Positions 34,571-43,415 of a stretch of 64,000 bases of DNA are shown piece after piece. Made by a program: the position numbers and the translations under genes. The DNA comes from Crossiella sp. CA-258035 (GTDB lineage Bacteria > Actinomycetota > Actinomycetes > Mycobacteriales > Pseudonocardiaceae): NCBI RefSeq assembly GCF_030064675.1, contig NZ_CP116413.1:3256001-3320000 (forward strand). The letters are read 5' to 3'. Within the stretch, counting starts at the first letter, position 1; every line of letters starts with the position of its first letter. Under the pieces are notes generated by a model that had not been told where the DNA came from, ran no database searches, and saw only the letters and a program-made list of their open reading frames with translations.

Positions 34571-35662
34571 ATGGCCACGTTCGAGTACACCGCCAACCCG
34601 GCCCGGATCCTCTTCGGCCCCGGCACCCTGGACCGGCTCCCCGAGGAGGTCCGCGCCCTCGGCGGCACCCGGGTGCTGCTGATCGGCTCGCCCCGCTCGG
34701 CCGGCCGGGCGGCCGGGCTGCTCGGCCCGCTGCTGACCGCCCGCTTCGAACGCCCGGTCCCGCACACCCCGGTCGGGGTCACCGGGACCGCGCTGGCACT
34801 GGTGCGGGAGCACGGCGTCGACTGCCTGGTCGCCATCGGCGGCGGCTCGGCCATCGGACTGGCCAAGGCGCTGGCCCTGCGCACCGGCCTGCCGCAGGTC
34901 GTGCTGCCCACCACCTACGCGGGCTCCGAGGTCACCGCGGTGCTCGGCCAGACCGACCACGGCGGCAAGACCACGCTGACCTCGCCGGAGGTGCTGCCCG
35001 AGACGGTCATCTACGACGTCGAGCTGACCCTCGCGCTACCGGCCGGTCGGTCGGTCACCAGCGGCGTCAACGCCCTCGCGCACGCCGTGGAGGCCCTGTA
35101 CGCGCCCCAAACCAACCCGGTCACCGACCAGCTGGCGGTGCAGGCGATCACCCGCCTCGGCCGCGCCCTGCCCCGCATCGTCGCCGACCCGGCCGACCTG
35201 GCCGCCCGCGCCGACGCGTTGCAGGGCGCGTGGCTGGCCGGCACCTGCCTCGGCTCGGTCGGCATGGGCCTGCACCACAAGCTCTGCCACACCCTCGGCG
35301 GCGCCTTCGACCTGCCGCACGCCGAGACCCACACCGTGCTGCTGCCGCACGCCATGGCCTACAACGCCCCGGCGGCCCCGGCCGCGATGAGCCAGGTCGC
35401 CGAGGCCCTCGGCGTCACCGACGCGCCCCGCGGCGTGCACGAGCTGGTCGTCCGCCTCGGCGGCCCCACCTCCCTGCGCGAACTGGGCCTGGCCGAGTCG
35501 GACCTGCCCCGCGCGGTCGAGCTGGCCACCGCCACCCCGTACCCCAACCCGCGCCCGCTCACCGCCGAGGGCATCGCCGCCCTGCTCGAGGACGCCTGGC
35601 ACGGCCGCGCCCCTGCCGCCGCAGGCCCGCCCGACCTGCGCCCCGGTGGGGGAGCGGCCTGA
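34571..35662 (+). CDS. Maleylacetate reductase
   Basis: 363 residues. It has the iron-type alcohol dehydrogenase fold: FGPGTLDRLPEEVRAL at the N-terminus, then CLVAIGGGSAIGLAKALAL for NAD(P)H. The metal-binding histidine sites are NALAHAVEAL, GLHHKLCHTLGG and LPHAETHTVLLPHAM. The pattern VLPTTYAGSEVTAVLGQT is typical of maleylacetate reductases. It reduces maleylacetate to 3-oxoadipate, the entry point shared with the pca genes downstream. Maleylacetate usually comes from hydroxyquinol or chlorocatechol cleavage, but no such dioxygenase gene is visible. Confidence 0.88.
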   Translation: MATFEYTANPARILFGPGTLDRLPEEVRALGGTRVLLIGSPRSAGRAAGLLGPLLTARFERPVPHTPVGVTGTALALVREHGVDCLVAIGGGSAIGLAKALALRTGLPQVVLPTTYAGSEVTAVLGQTDHGGKTTLTSPEVLPETVIYDVELTLALPAGRSVTSGVNALAHAVEALYAPQTNPVTDQLAVQAITRLGRALPRIVADPADLAARADALQGAWLAGTCLGSVGMGLHHKLCHTLGGAFDLPHAETHTVLLPHAMAYNAPAAPAAMSQVAEALGVTDAPRGVHELVVRLGGPTSLRELGLAESDLPRAVELATATPYPNPRPLTAEGIAALLEDAWHGRAPAAAGPPDLRPGGGAA

Positions 35663-35672
35663 GCGACCGCGG

Positions 35673-36449
35673 TCACCGCCGGGCTCGCAGGTCCTCCTCG
35701 ATCCCCTTGCAGGCCACCAGCAACCGCGGCAGCAACTCCGCCGCCATCGCCCCCGCCGACACCCGGCTGGCATGCGTGGCGATGTTCGCCGCGGCCACCA
35801 CCCGCCCAGCCCGGTCCCGGATCGGCGCGGCGACCGACCGCAGCCCCTCCTCCAGCTCCTGGTCCACCACCGCCCACCCCTGCGCCCGCACCACCCGCAG
35901 CTGCTCGCGCAACCGCTCCGCCGAGGTGATCGTCCGGGCGGTCAGCCGCGTCAGCCCGCTGGCCGCCAGCGCCGCGTCCAGCTCCGGCCCGTCCAGCTCC
36001 GCCAGCAGCACCTGGCCCATCGAGGTCGCGAACGCCGGGAACCGGGTGCCCACACTGATGCCGACCGTCATGATCCGCGACACCGCCGCCCGCGCCACGT
36101 ACACGACCTGGCCGCCGTCGAGCACCGACACCGAGCTGGACTCGCCGACCTCGGCCGACAACCGCTTTAGGTGCGGCTGCGCCACCTCCGGCAGCGACTG
36201 GCTGGACAGGTAGGCGTACCCCAGCTCCAGCACCCGGGCGGTCAGCGCGAACTGCTTGCCGTCGGTGCGCACGTATCCCAGGTCCACCAGGGTCAGCAGG
36301 AACCGCCGCGCGGCGGCCCTGGTCATCCCGGTCTCCCTGGCCACCTCGCTGAGGGTGAGCTCCGGCCGGTCGGGCCCGAACGCGGTGATCACCGCCAGCC
36401 CGCGCGCCAGCGACTGCACGTGGTGCGCGCCCCACTCCGCCTGGTCCAT
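35673..36449 (-). CDS. IclR-family regulator, PcaR/PobR-like
   Basis: 258 residues from the ATG at 36449, which has AGGAG five bases upstream; a GTG at 36464 overlapping the thiolase stop (GTGA) is the alternative. The N-terminal winged helix is LTLSEVARETGMTRAAARRFLLTLVDLGYV. The C-terminal effector domain has GISVGTRFPAFATSMGQVLLA and VDQELEEGLRSVAAPIRD, matching the PcaR/PobR/PcaU group that senses protocatechuate, beta-ketoadipate or 4-hydroxybenzoate. It is the last gene of the pcaIJF transcript, so it is probably autoregulated. A matching operator lies at 39212-39249. Confidence 0.92.
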   Translation of the reverse strand: MDQAEWGAHHVQSLARGLAVITAFGPDRPELTLSEVARETGMTRAAARRFLLTLVDLGYVRTDGKQFALTARVLELGYAYLSSQSLPEVAQPHLKRLSAEVGESSSVSVLDGGQVVYVARAAVSRIMTVGISVGTRFPAFATSMGQVLLAELDGPELDAALAASGLTRLTARTITSAERLREQLRVVRAQGWAVVDQELEEGLRSVAAPIRDRAGRVVAAANIATHASRVSAGAMAAELLPRLLVACKGIEEDLRARR

Positions 36450-36460
36450 CTCACTCCTGC

Positions 36461-37636
36461 TCACGCCTGCAACACCACGGCCAAGCCCTGCCCGACCCCG
36501 ATGCACAGTGTGGCAAGCCCCCAACCACCACCGGCCCGCCGCAGCCGGTAGGCCAGCTGCGCGAGCAACCGACCGCCCGAGGCGCCCAGCGGGTGGCCCA
36601 GCGCGATCGCCCCGCCGTCGGCGTTGACGATCTCCGGGTCCAGCTCCGGCCAGGCCCGCAGGCAGGCCAGCGCCTGCGCCGCGAACGCCTCGTTCAGCTC
36701 GACCGCGGTCAGGTCCGACCAGCCGATCCCGGCCCGCCGCAACGCGATCTCCGCCGCCCGCACCGGCCCCAGCCCGAACACATCCGGATCCACCCCGGCC
36801 GCGCCCCGACCCGCGATCCTGGCCAACGGCGTCACGCCAAGCCGTCGCGCAGCAGCCTCATCGCCAAGCAACAAGGCCGAAGCGCCGTCGTTCAGCGGTG
36901 AGGAGTTCCCCGCCGTGACTGTCCCTTGTGGACGGAACACCGGCTTCAGTCCGGCCAGCTTGGCCGCCGTCGTATCGGCCCGGATGCTCTCATCTCGCGC
37001 CAGCTCCACACCCGGCACCGCCACCACGTGGTCGTCGTAGTGCCCCGCCTCCCAGGCCGCCGCGGCCAGCCGATGGCTGCGCAACGCGAACTCGTCCTGA
37101 CTCGCTCTGTCCACTGTGGACTGATCGGCCAGGATCTCGGTGCTCTCGCCCAGCGACACCGTCCACTGCCGTGGCATCACCGGATTCACCATCCGCCACC
37201 CCAGCGTCGTGGAGTGCAAGGTCGCGTCAGCGGCGGGGAAACCCTTGGCGGGCTTGGGCAACACCCACGGGGCCCGGCTCATCGACTCGACCCCGCCGAC
37301 GGCCACCAGTGACGCGTCACCCACCGCGATCATCCGCGAGGCGTGCATCGCCGCGTCCAGGCTCGACCCGCACAGCCGGTTCACCGTGGTCCCCGGCACC
37401 GAGGTGGGCCACCCGGCCAGCAGCGCGGCCATCCGCGCCACGTTCCGGTTGTCCTCACCGGACTGGTTGGCCGCCCCGAAGACCACCTCGTCGACCTCGC
37501 CCGGATCAAACCCGGTCCGCTCGGTCAACGACCGCAACACCAGTGCCGCCAGGTCATCCGGCCGAACTCCCGACAGCGCACCGCCGTGCCGCCCGAACGG
37601 GGTCCGCAGGCCGTCCAGCAGGAACACCTCGGTCAT
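36461..37636 (-). CDS. pcaF: Beta-ketoadipyl-CoA thiolase
   Basis: 391 residues from the ATG at 37636, overlapping the pcaJ stop (ATGA). The thiolase active-site cysteine is in NRLCGSSLDA; the GHPLGASGGRL and LCIGVGQGLAVV blocks carry the catalytic histidine and second cysteine. EVFLLDGLRTPFGRHGGALS and NEAFAAQAL are standard. It cleaves 3-oxoadipyl-CoA to succinyl-CoA and acetyl-CoA, the last step of the pathway. The context with pcaI and pcaJ supports the assignment over a generic acetyl-CoA acetyltransferase. Contains one perfect copy of the dispersed 13-bp palindrome. Confidence 0.92.
   Translation of the reverse strand: MTEVFLLDGLRTPFGRHGGALSGVRPDDLAALVLRSLTERTGFDPGEVDEVVFGAANQSGEDNRNVARMAALLAGWPTSVPGTTVNRLCGSSLDAAMHASRMIAVGDASLVAVGGVESMSRAPWVLPKPAKGFPAADATLHSTTLGWRMVNPVMPRQWTVSLGESTEILADQSTVDRASQDEFALRSHRLAAAAWEAGHYDDHVVAVPGVELARDESIRADTTAAKLAGLKPVFRPQGTVTAGNSSPLNDGASALLLGDEAAARRLGVTPLARIAGRGAAGVDPDVFGLGPVRAAEIALRRAGIGWSDLTAVELNEAFAAQALACLRAWPELDPEIVNADGGAIALGHPLGASGGRLLAQLAYRLRRAGGGWGLATLCIGVGQGLAVVLQA
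37109..37121. repeat. GTCCACWGTGGAC palindrome, perfect copy
   Basis: GTCCACTGTGGAC inside pcaF. Confidence 0.8.
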
Positions 37637-38382
37637 GACCGCCCCTTCAGCTCCCGCAACGCCGCCAGTTCCGCCGCGGTCGGCGCGGGCGTCTCGCTCA
37701 GCTCGGGGGAGACCCGCAGTTCCCACCCGGTGGCGGCGCGCACCTGCTCCACGGAAACACCCGGATGCACCTGGGTCAGCGTGAGCTCCCGCGTCTCCGG
37801 ATCCGGCCGCAGCACGCCAAGATCCGTGATCACCGTCGTCGGCCCGGCCCCGGTCAACCCCAACCGCTCCCGAGCGCCCGCGCCCCGCCCGTGTCCGACC
37901 GAGGTCACGAAGTCCACCCGCTCGACGAAGCTGCGCCGGGTCTGCCGCACCACCACGAAGACCTCCCGGCAGGACGCCGCGATCTCCGGCGCGCCACCGG
38001 CTCCAGGCAGCCGCACCTCGGGGTTCCGGTAGTCCCCGACCACGGTCGTGTTGATGTTGGCGAACCGGTCGAGCTGCGCCGCGCCCAGGAAACCCACATC
38101 AATCCGCCCGGGCTGCAACCAGTAGTTGAACACCTCGGGCACGCTGATCACCGCATCCGCGGTCTCACCGAGGATGCCGTCCCCGATCGAGGCGGGCAGC
38201 CGGTCCGGCTTGGACCCCAGGGTGCCCGACTCGTAGATCAGCACCAGCTCCGGCGCATGCGTCAGCCGCGCCAGGTTCGCAGCGGTGGAAGGAAGTCCGA
38301 TCCCGACGAAGCACCGGACGCCGTCCCGCAACGCCCGCGAGGCGGCCACCGTCATCATCTCATCCGCGGAGCACTCGCTCAT
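37633..38382 (-). CDS. pcaJ: 3-oxoadipate CoA-transferase subunit B
   Basis: 249 residues; the ATG overlaps the pcaI stop. The catalytic region is LIYESGTLGSKPD, equivalent to the ENG/ESG loop with the active-site glutamate of family I CoA transferases. FVGIGLPSTAANLAR and IDVGFLGAAQLDRFANINTT are conserved. With subunit A it transfers CoA from succinyl-CoA to 3-oxoadipate. Length is slightly above the pcaJ norm because of a C-terminal extension. Confidence 0.9.
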   Translation of the reverse strand: MSECSADEMMTVAASRALRDGVRCFVGIGLPSTAANLARLTHAPELVLIYESGTLGSKPDRLPASIGDGILGETADAVISVPEVFNYWLQPGRIDVGFLGAAQLDRFANINTTVVGDYRNPEVRLPGAGGAPEIAASCREVFVVVRQTRRSFVERVDFVTSVGHGRGAGARERLGLTGAGPTTVITDLGVLRPDPETRELTLTQVHPGVSVEQVRAATGWELRVSPELSETPAPTAAELAALRELKGRS

Positions 38383-39200
38383 CCGATCCTCCCGGCCGGG
38401 GCGAAGACGTTGTCCCGCAACCACTCCTGGAACCGTTCCCGGTCCCGCGAGATCGGGTCCCAGTCCTGGTACCACTGGTTGTCCCGCTCGGAACAGCCCT
38501 GCGCGTACGAGGGATGGGCTCCACCGGGCACCACCGCCACCCGGCTGACCACCCACGAGGGCAACACGATCGCCCCCGGCACCGGCGTCAGCTCGTCCAC
38601 CACCTCCTCGACGGTCACCAAGCTCCGCCGAGCCGCCAGCACCGCTTCCTTCTGCACCCCCAGCAGCCCCCACAGCTGCACATTGCCGCGCCGATCGGCC
38701 CGCTGCGCGTGCACCACGGTCACATCCGGGTTCAGCGCGGGCACCGCGGCCAGCCGCTCCCCGGTGAACGGGCAGTCGATCGCCCGGATCGTCGGGGTCA
38801 CCGAGCCGAGATCGGTCCCCGAGTAGCCCCGCAGCACCGCGAACGGCAACCCGGACGCCCCGGCGACATAGCGGTTGGCCATCCCCGCGTGGCTGTGTTC
38901 CTCGAGCTCCAGCGCCCGGGGCCACGCGTGCTCCACCGCGTCCCGGAACCGGTGCAGCGACCCCACCCCGGGATTGCCGCCCCAGGAGAAGACCAGCTTC
39001 CGCGCGCACCCGGCCCCGATCAGCTGGTCGTACACCAGGTCCGGCGTCATCCGGACCAGGGTCAGGTCCCGCCGCCCCTGCCGGATGATCTCCCGCCCGG
39101 CCGCCATCGGGATCAGGTGGGTGAACCCCTCCAGCGCGACGACATCCCCGTCCCGCACCAGCTCGGCGATCCCGTCCGCCAGCGACACGATCTCCGCCAT
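38379..39200 (-). CDS. pcaI: 3-oxoadipate CoA-transferase subunit A
   Basis: 273 residues from the ATG at 39200, chosen because it follows GGAGCGG and leaves the promoter and operator upstream; in-frame starts at 39221 and 39230 would place the operator inside the coding sequence. It has the CoA-transferase alpha pattern: LVRDGDVVALEGFTHLIPMAAGREIIRQ, then LIGAGCARKLVFSWGGNPGVGS. First gene of the pcaI-pcaJ-pcaF-iclR transcript. Confidence 0.9.
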   Translation of the reverse strand: MAEIVSLADGIAELVRDGDVVALEGFTHLIPMAAGREIIRQGRRDLTLVRMTPDLVYDQLIGAGCARKLVFSWGGNPGVGSLHRFRDAVEHAWPRALELEEHSHAGMANRYVAGASGLPFAVLRGYSGTDLGSVTPTIRAIDCPFTGERLAAVPALNPDVTVVHAQRADRRGNVQLWGLLGVQKEAVLAARRSLVTVEEVVDELTPVPGAIVLPSWVVSRVAVVPGGAHPSYAQGCSERDNQWYQDWDPISRDRERFQEWLRDNVFAPAGRIG

Positions 39201-39211
39201 CGCCCGCTCCA

Positions 39212-39273
39212 ATGTTCGCATAGCGCACACAAGTTCTACATCCGAACATAGTCCCGCCCGGAAACCCCGTCAA
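39212..39273 (-). promoter_or_regulatory. pcaI promoter with IclR-type operator
   Basis: On the minus strand TTGACG (39273-39268) and TATGTT (39250-39245) are separated by exactly 17 bp, a good sigma-70 promoter. An inverted repeat, ATGTTCG at 39212-39218 and CGAACAT at 39243-39249, overlaps the -10 box. GTTCGCATAGCGCAC at 39214-39228 matches 11 of 15 bases of the pca-type site GTTCGATAATCGCAC known for PcaR in Pseudomonas. Binding by the IclR regulator at 35673-36449 is the obvious inference. Confidence 0.7.
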
Positions 39274-39293
39274 CAACGGCCTAGGGTGCGGGC

Positions 39294-40202
39294 GTGGTGA
39301 CTGTGCGGCAGTTGGAGTGTTTTGTCGGGGTGGTGGACTGCGGCACGTTCACCGCTGCTGCCGAGGCGTTGTTGCTGACGCAGCCCGCCTTGTCGCGCAG
39401 CGTGCGCGAGCTGGAGCGGGTGGTGGGCGCGCCGTTGCTGGAGCGGTTGCCGCGCGGGGTGGAGCTGACCGCGGTGGGCCGGGCGGTGCTGCCCGCGGCG
39501 CGCAGTGCGCTGGCCGAGGCCCGGCGGGTGCGGGAGGTCGGGCGGCGGGCCGCGGGGCTGCTGGCGGGGGAGCTGCACGTGGCGGTGGTGCAGTCGCTGA
39601 CCCTGGGGGCGCTGCTGCCGGTGGTGCGGCAGTGGCGGGAGGAGCATTCCGGGGTGGAGCTGCGGATCACCGAGTTCACCCATCGGGACCACCTGGAGCA
39701 GGCGGTGCGGGACGGGTTCGCCGACCTCGCCGTCTCGCCCCGGCCCCGGGAGTGGGACGGGCCGGTGCGGGAGCTGGGGGTGGAGGAGTTCGTGCTGGTG
39801 CTGCCCGCGGGGGAGCAGGCGCCGCCGGCGGGGCGGCGGTTGCCGGTGACGGAGCTGGCGCAGCGGCGGTGGGTGCACTTCGACCCGGTCAACGGGCTCG
39901 CCGAGGTGGTGGACCGGACCTGCGCGGCCGCCGGTTTCAGCCCGGTGGTCTCGGTGCGGACCGCGCAGACCAGTGCCGCGCCCCGGCTGGCCGCGGCCGG
40001 GCTGGGGATCGCGTTGGTGCCCGCGAACATCCTGGCCCCGACCGACGCGGTGACGGTGGCCTTTCCCGAGCCCGCGGTGCGGCGGCCGGTGGCCGCGTTC
40101 ACCCGGCGGGCGCCGGATCCGATGACCGGGGCCTTCCTGGACCTGCTCGAACGGGCGGCCGAGGTGGTGCCGCCGCATCTGCCCGCGCCCGCCGACCGCT
40201 AG
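39294..40202 (+). CDS. LysR-family transcriptional regulator
   Basis: 302 residues. The helix-turn-helix is FTAAAEALLLTQPALSRSVRELERVVG, and the effector domain begins AGELHVAVVQSLTLGALLPVV. It is divergent from pcaI by about 90 bp, so it may also act on the pca promoter. It overlaps the 3' end of the cupin gene by 4 bp. Confidence 0.9.
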   Translation: MVTVRQLECFVGVVDCGTFTAAAEALLLTQPALSRSVRELERVVGAPLLERLPRGVELTAVGRAVLPAARSALAEARRVREVGRRAAGLLAGELHVAVVQSLTLGALLPVVRQWREEHSGVELRITEFTHRDHLEQAVRDGFADLAVSPRPREWDGPVRELGVEEFVLVLPAGEQAPPAGRRLPVTELAQRRWVHFDPVNGLAEVVDRTCAAAGFSPVVSVRTAQTSAAPRLAAAGLGIALVPANILAPTDAVTVAFPEPAVRRPVAAFTRRAPDPMTGAFLDLLERAAEVVPPHLPAPADR

Positions 40203-40618
40203 AGCGGCAGGGGCGGGTTGGGGCTGGTCAGGAACTCGGTGGTGATGAACAACAGCGGGGTGCGGCCGATGTTCTCCAGGTCGTGCAGCAGGAAGTGACC
40301 GGCCGGGAAAAGCAGGAACTTGCTGTCTCCCGACCGGTAGGTCACCTCGCGGGTGGTTCCGTCGTGGGTGTGCTGGCGGCCGAGGCCGCTGTGCACAGCG
40401 GTCCAGGAGTAGTTGAGGACGTGGCGATGGGCGGGCAGGCGTTCGCCGGGGGCCAGGTGGATCTCCCACAGGCGGGTCCACCTGGTCTGTTCGATCAGGC
40501 GGCCGCCGACGTGGCCGTTGTGCTCGTTGCGCTGGAACTCCGCGTGCAGCTCGGCGGTCCAGCCCTGGTGGTCGCGCGCGACCAGGCGGTCGGCGGGGGT
40601 TGGGGTGGGTTCGGGCAT
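40199..40618 (-). CDS. Cupin-domain protein
   Basis: 139 residues from the ATG at 40618, preceded by GGAGG; a GTG four codons upstream is weaker. The cupin metal motif region is LAPGERLPAHRHVLNYSWTAVHSG, with histidines at the expected spacing, and a second strand GDSKFLLFPAGHFLLHDLENIG. Small single-domain cupins include dioxygenases, isomerases and binding proteins; which of these it is cannot be read. Convergent with the LysR gene. Confidence 0.8.
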   Translation of the reverse strand: MPEPTPTPADRLVARDHQGWTAELHAEFQRNEHNGHVGGRLIEQTRWTRLWEIHLAPGERLPAHRHVLNYSWTAVHSGLGRQHTHDGTTREVTYRSGDSKFLLFPAGHFLLHDLENIGRTPLLFITTEFLTSPNPPLPL

Positions 40619-40718
40619 GGGTGCCTCCACGGTCGCTGCGGTTGTCGCCAGCTTCCGGGGCGGACCGGGGAGGCGTCCAAGGCCGGTTCTTACTGGTGGT
40701 GATGCGTTCCGCGCATGG

Positions 40719-41495
40719 TCAGGGGCGGCCGCCGGGCTTGGGGCCCTGGTAGCCCGGCCGGGAGGAGTCGTCGATGCCGACCTCGTACCGGATCCCCGGG
40801 CTGACCTCGTTCTCGCGCACGGTCGCGTTCGTGGACTTGATCGCCAGGCCGATCGCCTTCACCGGCGAGGCGGCGAAGGAGTTCCGCTCGATGGTGGTGT
40901 GCTGGACGTCCTCGAACATCAGCGCCTGCGCGGCCTTCAGCGTCTCGCAGAAGTTGCCGCGGATGGTGAAGTGGTGCGAGTGCCCGCGCCCGCTGCCCTC
41001 CCCTTCGTTGGGGCCCTCGGCCATCAGGCACATGTTGTCGATCTGCTCGCACCGGTTGCCCTCGATCAGCACGTCCTGGCTGGCCGGGGTGTTGGTGGCG
41101 TAGGTCTGCATGCAGTCGGCGTGGCCATACCTGTTGCTGGTGCCCGAAACCGTGTTGCGCAGGATCTTGATCCCGGTGCCGAAGAACCGGATGCCGTCGC
41201 CGTCCCCGTTGCGCGGCTTGGTGATCGTGTTGTCCTCGATGGTGATGTTATTGCCCTGCGCGCGAATCCCCGGCCCCTCGGGCTGGACCAGCCGGAAGTT
41301 GCGGATCACCACGTGGCTGGCGTTGACGGTGATGCCGCTGACCTCCTTGCCCGTGCCGTCGACGACCAGCGGCTGCTCCGCCGTGCCGCCCTTCCTGATC
41401 ACCAGCCGGGACTTCGCCGGTTCCGCGACCGCGGCCGGGGCGAGCAGCACCACGACCCCCGCCGCCGCTATGACCGCCGACACCTTTCCGATCAT
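40719..41495 (-). CDS. Secreted right-handed beta-helix protein
   Basis: 258 residues; ATG at 41495 follows GAGGAGG. The signal peptide is MIGKVSAVIAAAGVVVLL then APAAVA. The mature part is a ladder of short repeats with N-hydrophobic-T patterns: VSGITVNASHVVIRNFRL, NNITIEDNTITKP, IKILRNTVSGTSN, VLIEGNRCEQIDN and FTIRGNFCETL. These are the coils of a parallel beta-helix (pectate-lyase-like or NosD-like). No complete lyase calcium site is recognisable. It is probably a secreted carbohydrate-binding or -acting protein; substrate unknown. Confidence 0.82.
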   Translation of the reverse strand: MIGKVSAVIAAAGVVVLLAPAAVAEPAKSRLVIRKGGTAEQPLVVDGTGKEVSGITVNASHVVIRNFRLVQPEGPGIRAQGNNITIEDNTITKPRNGDGDGIRFFGTGIKILRNTVSGTSNRYGHADCMQTYATNTPASQDVLIEGNRCEQIDNMCLMAEGPNEGEGSGRGHSHHFTIRGNFCETLKAAQALMFEDVQHTTIERNSFAASPVKAIGLAIKSTNATVRENEVSPGIRYEVGIDDSSRPGYQGPKPGGRP

Positions 41496-41596
41496 GTCGA
41501 TTCCTCCTCGTCACCTCCCCGGCGGGTTGCCGCACCGGAGGCCGCGGACGCTAGGACCGGTGGGCGGGAGGGTTCCCGGCTCCCTACACTGACCGC

Positions 41597-43354
41597 ATGC
41601 GCAGTGGTCAACTGATCGCTGAGCGTTACCGCCTGGAGGAGCGGCTGGGCGCCGGGGGGATGGGGGTCGTCTGGCGGGCGACCGACCTGGAGCTGAACCG
41701 CACGGTGGCGCTCAAGCGGTCGCACTCGGCCGACGACGAGCACGGTGGCAGCCAGACCCGGAGGGAGGCCCGGCTCGGCGCCGGGCTCAACCACCCCAAC
41801 GTGGTCACCGTCTTCGACGTGCTGCTCGACGGCGAGGACCGTTGGCTGGTCATGGAATACCTGGAGTCCCGCGACCTCGACCGGGTGCTCACCGAGGACG
41901 GTCCGCTGCCGCCGGAGCAGGTCGCCCGGATCGGCACGCAGCTGGCCGCGGCGCTGGCCGCCATGCACGAGGACGGCCTGGTGCACCGGGATGTCAAGCC
42001 GGGCAACGTCCTGCTCACCGCGAAGGGCAGCGCGAAACTGACCGACCTCGGCATCGCCCGCTGGGCCGAGGAGACCCACGCGGGCGGCGGCGCGCTGGAC
42101 GGCACGCCCGGCTTCCTCGCCCCCGAGGTCGCCAGGGGCGAGGTCGGTGACGCCCCCGCGGACGTGTTCTCCTTGGGCGCCACGCTGTTCGCGGCGGTGG
42201 AGGGCTGCTCGCCCTGGGGCCGGGCCACGGTCAACCCCTACGGCCAGGTGCACCGCGCGGCCGGCTACCAGCTGGAGCCGCGGCGACTGGCCGGACCACT
42301 AGGCCCGGTGCTGGAAGCGTTGCTGCGCAAGCGACCCAGGGAACGGCCCAGTGCGGCGGAGGCGGAGTCGATGCTGCGCGAGGTGGCCAACGGCAGTGAG
42401 GCCACCATCCGGATCCCGCCCGCGGTGCGCCGCCGCCGGTGGGGGTTCGCGCTGGCCGCCGCCGCGGTGGTGACCGGGCTGGTCGCGGGCGCGCTCGTGT
42501 GGCGCTACAGCGACAGCGAACCGGACTCCGTCATCGGCGACCCGCGGACCGCGGACCCGTGCGCGCTCACCGATCCGGCCGCGCTGAGCCGGTTCGGCCA
42601 GGCCCGGCTGGATGCGGACTACGGCAACTTCAACCGGTGCGATGTGCTGGTGCGGCTCAGCGCCGACCCCGAGGACGAGGCCGACGTCCGGGTCGAGCTG
42701 GAACCGCGCGCGGGCAACGCGCCGAGCGCGGTCACCGCCACCGCGGTCGCCTCGATCGACCGCGCCCCGGAGCGCAACGGCCAGTGCAAGCGGACCGTCC
42801 AGCTCAACGACGGCTACCGGATCGTGGTCAGCGCCAAGCACATCGACAACCGCCGGGCCGAGCTGTGCGCGATGGCCGACGCGGTGACCAGCGGCGTGGT
42901 GATCGTGCTGGGCCGCGGGCAGATCCCACGCCGCCAGGCAGAACCCGAGCCCGGCGCGCTGGCCCGCCTGGACGCCTGCGCGCTGGTCGCGGAGAACGAG
43001 GCCGCCACCGCCCTGGGCGGCCCGGCCGCGCCCGACCCGGGGTTCGGCAACTGGGTCTGCGAATGGGAACGCGGCCGCCGCACACTGCTGGTGATCTTCG
43101 ATCGGGACCAGCCGATGGGCGAGCGCGACGGCGAGCGCATCGACCTCAGCGGCCGCCCTGCCTACGTCGAGGCCGACGGCTACGGCGAGCAGACCTGCGA
43201 GGCCGCCATCGTGCACCGCGACTACACCGGCCCCGACGGCAAGCCGATGATCGAGGTGGTGCGCGTGGTGGTGCGCGACGACCAGCCCGGCGAGCAGCTG
43301 TGCGCACCGGCGCGGGCCGCGGCTGGCCAGGTGGCGGCCCGCCTGGCACGGTGA
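41597..43354 (+). CDS. Membrane Ser/Thr protein kinase with cysteine-containing ectodomain
   Basis: 585 residues. The Hanks kinase domain covers about residues 1-275: glycine loop LGAGGMGVVW, VALKR lysine, catalytic loop VHRDVKPGN (D132), activation DLG motif TDLGIAR, and GTPGFLAPEV. DLG in place of DFG is normal for bacterial kinases. One membrane helix follows (GFALAAAAVVTGLVAGALVW, about 280-299). The outer domain of about 280 residues has two similar halves each beginning around DPCALTDPAALSRFG and DACALVAENEAATALG. Both resemble DUF3558, usually found in lipoproteins. There are no PASTA repeats, so the sensed signal differs from PknB. The FHA protein gene follows by 60 bp. Confidence 0.9.
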   Translation: MRSGQLIAERYRLEERLGAGGMGVVWRATDLELNRTVALKRSHSADDEHGGSQTRREARLGAGLNHPNVVTVFDVLLDGEDRWLVMEYLESRDLDRVLTEDGPLPPEQVARIGTQLAAALAAMHEDGLVHRDVKPGNVLLTAKGSAKLTDLGIARWAEETHAGGGALDGTPGFLAPEVARGEVGDAPADVFSLGATLFAAVEGCSPWGRATVNPYGQVHRAAGYQLEPRRLAGPLGPVLEALLRKRPRERPSAAEAESMLREVANGSEATIRIPPAVRRRRWGFALAAAAVVTGLVAGALVWRYSDSEPDSVIGDPRTADPCALTDPAALSRFGQARLDADYGNFNRCDVLVRLSADPEDEADVRVELEPRAGNAPSAVTATAVASIDRAPERNGQCKRTVQLNDGYRIVVSAKHIDNRRAELCAMADAVTSGVVIVLGRGQIPRRQAEPEPGALARLDACALVAENEAATALGGPAAPDPGFGNWVCEWERGRRTLLVIFDRDQPMGERDGERIDLSGRPAYVEADGYGEQTCEAAIVHRDYTGPDGKPMIEVVRVVVRDDQPGEQLCAPARAAAGQVAARLAR

Positions 43355-43415
43355 TCGGGAGGGGTCCCGGCAGCGCGGGCGCAGACTGGCCCCACGACGG
43401 TGCGAGGAGGCCGGA

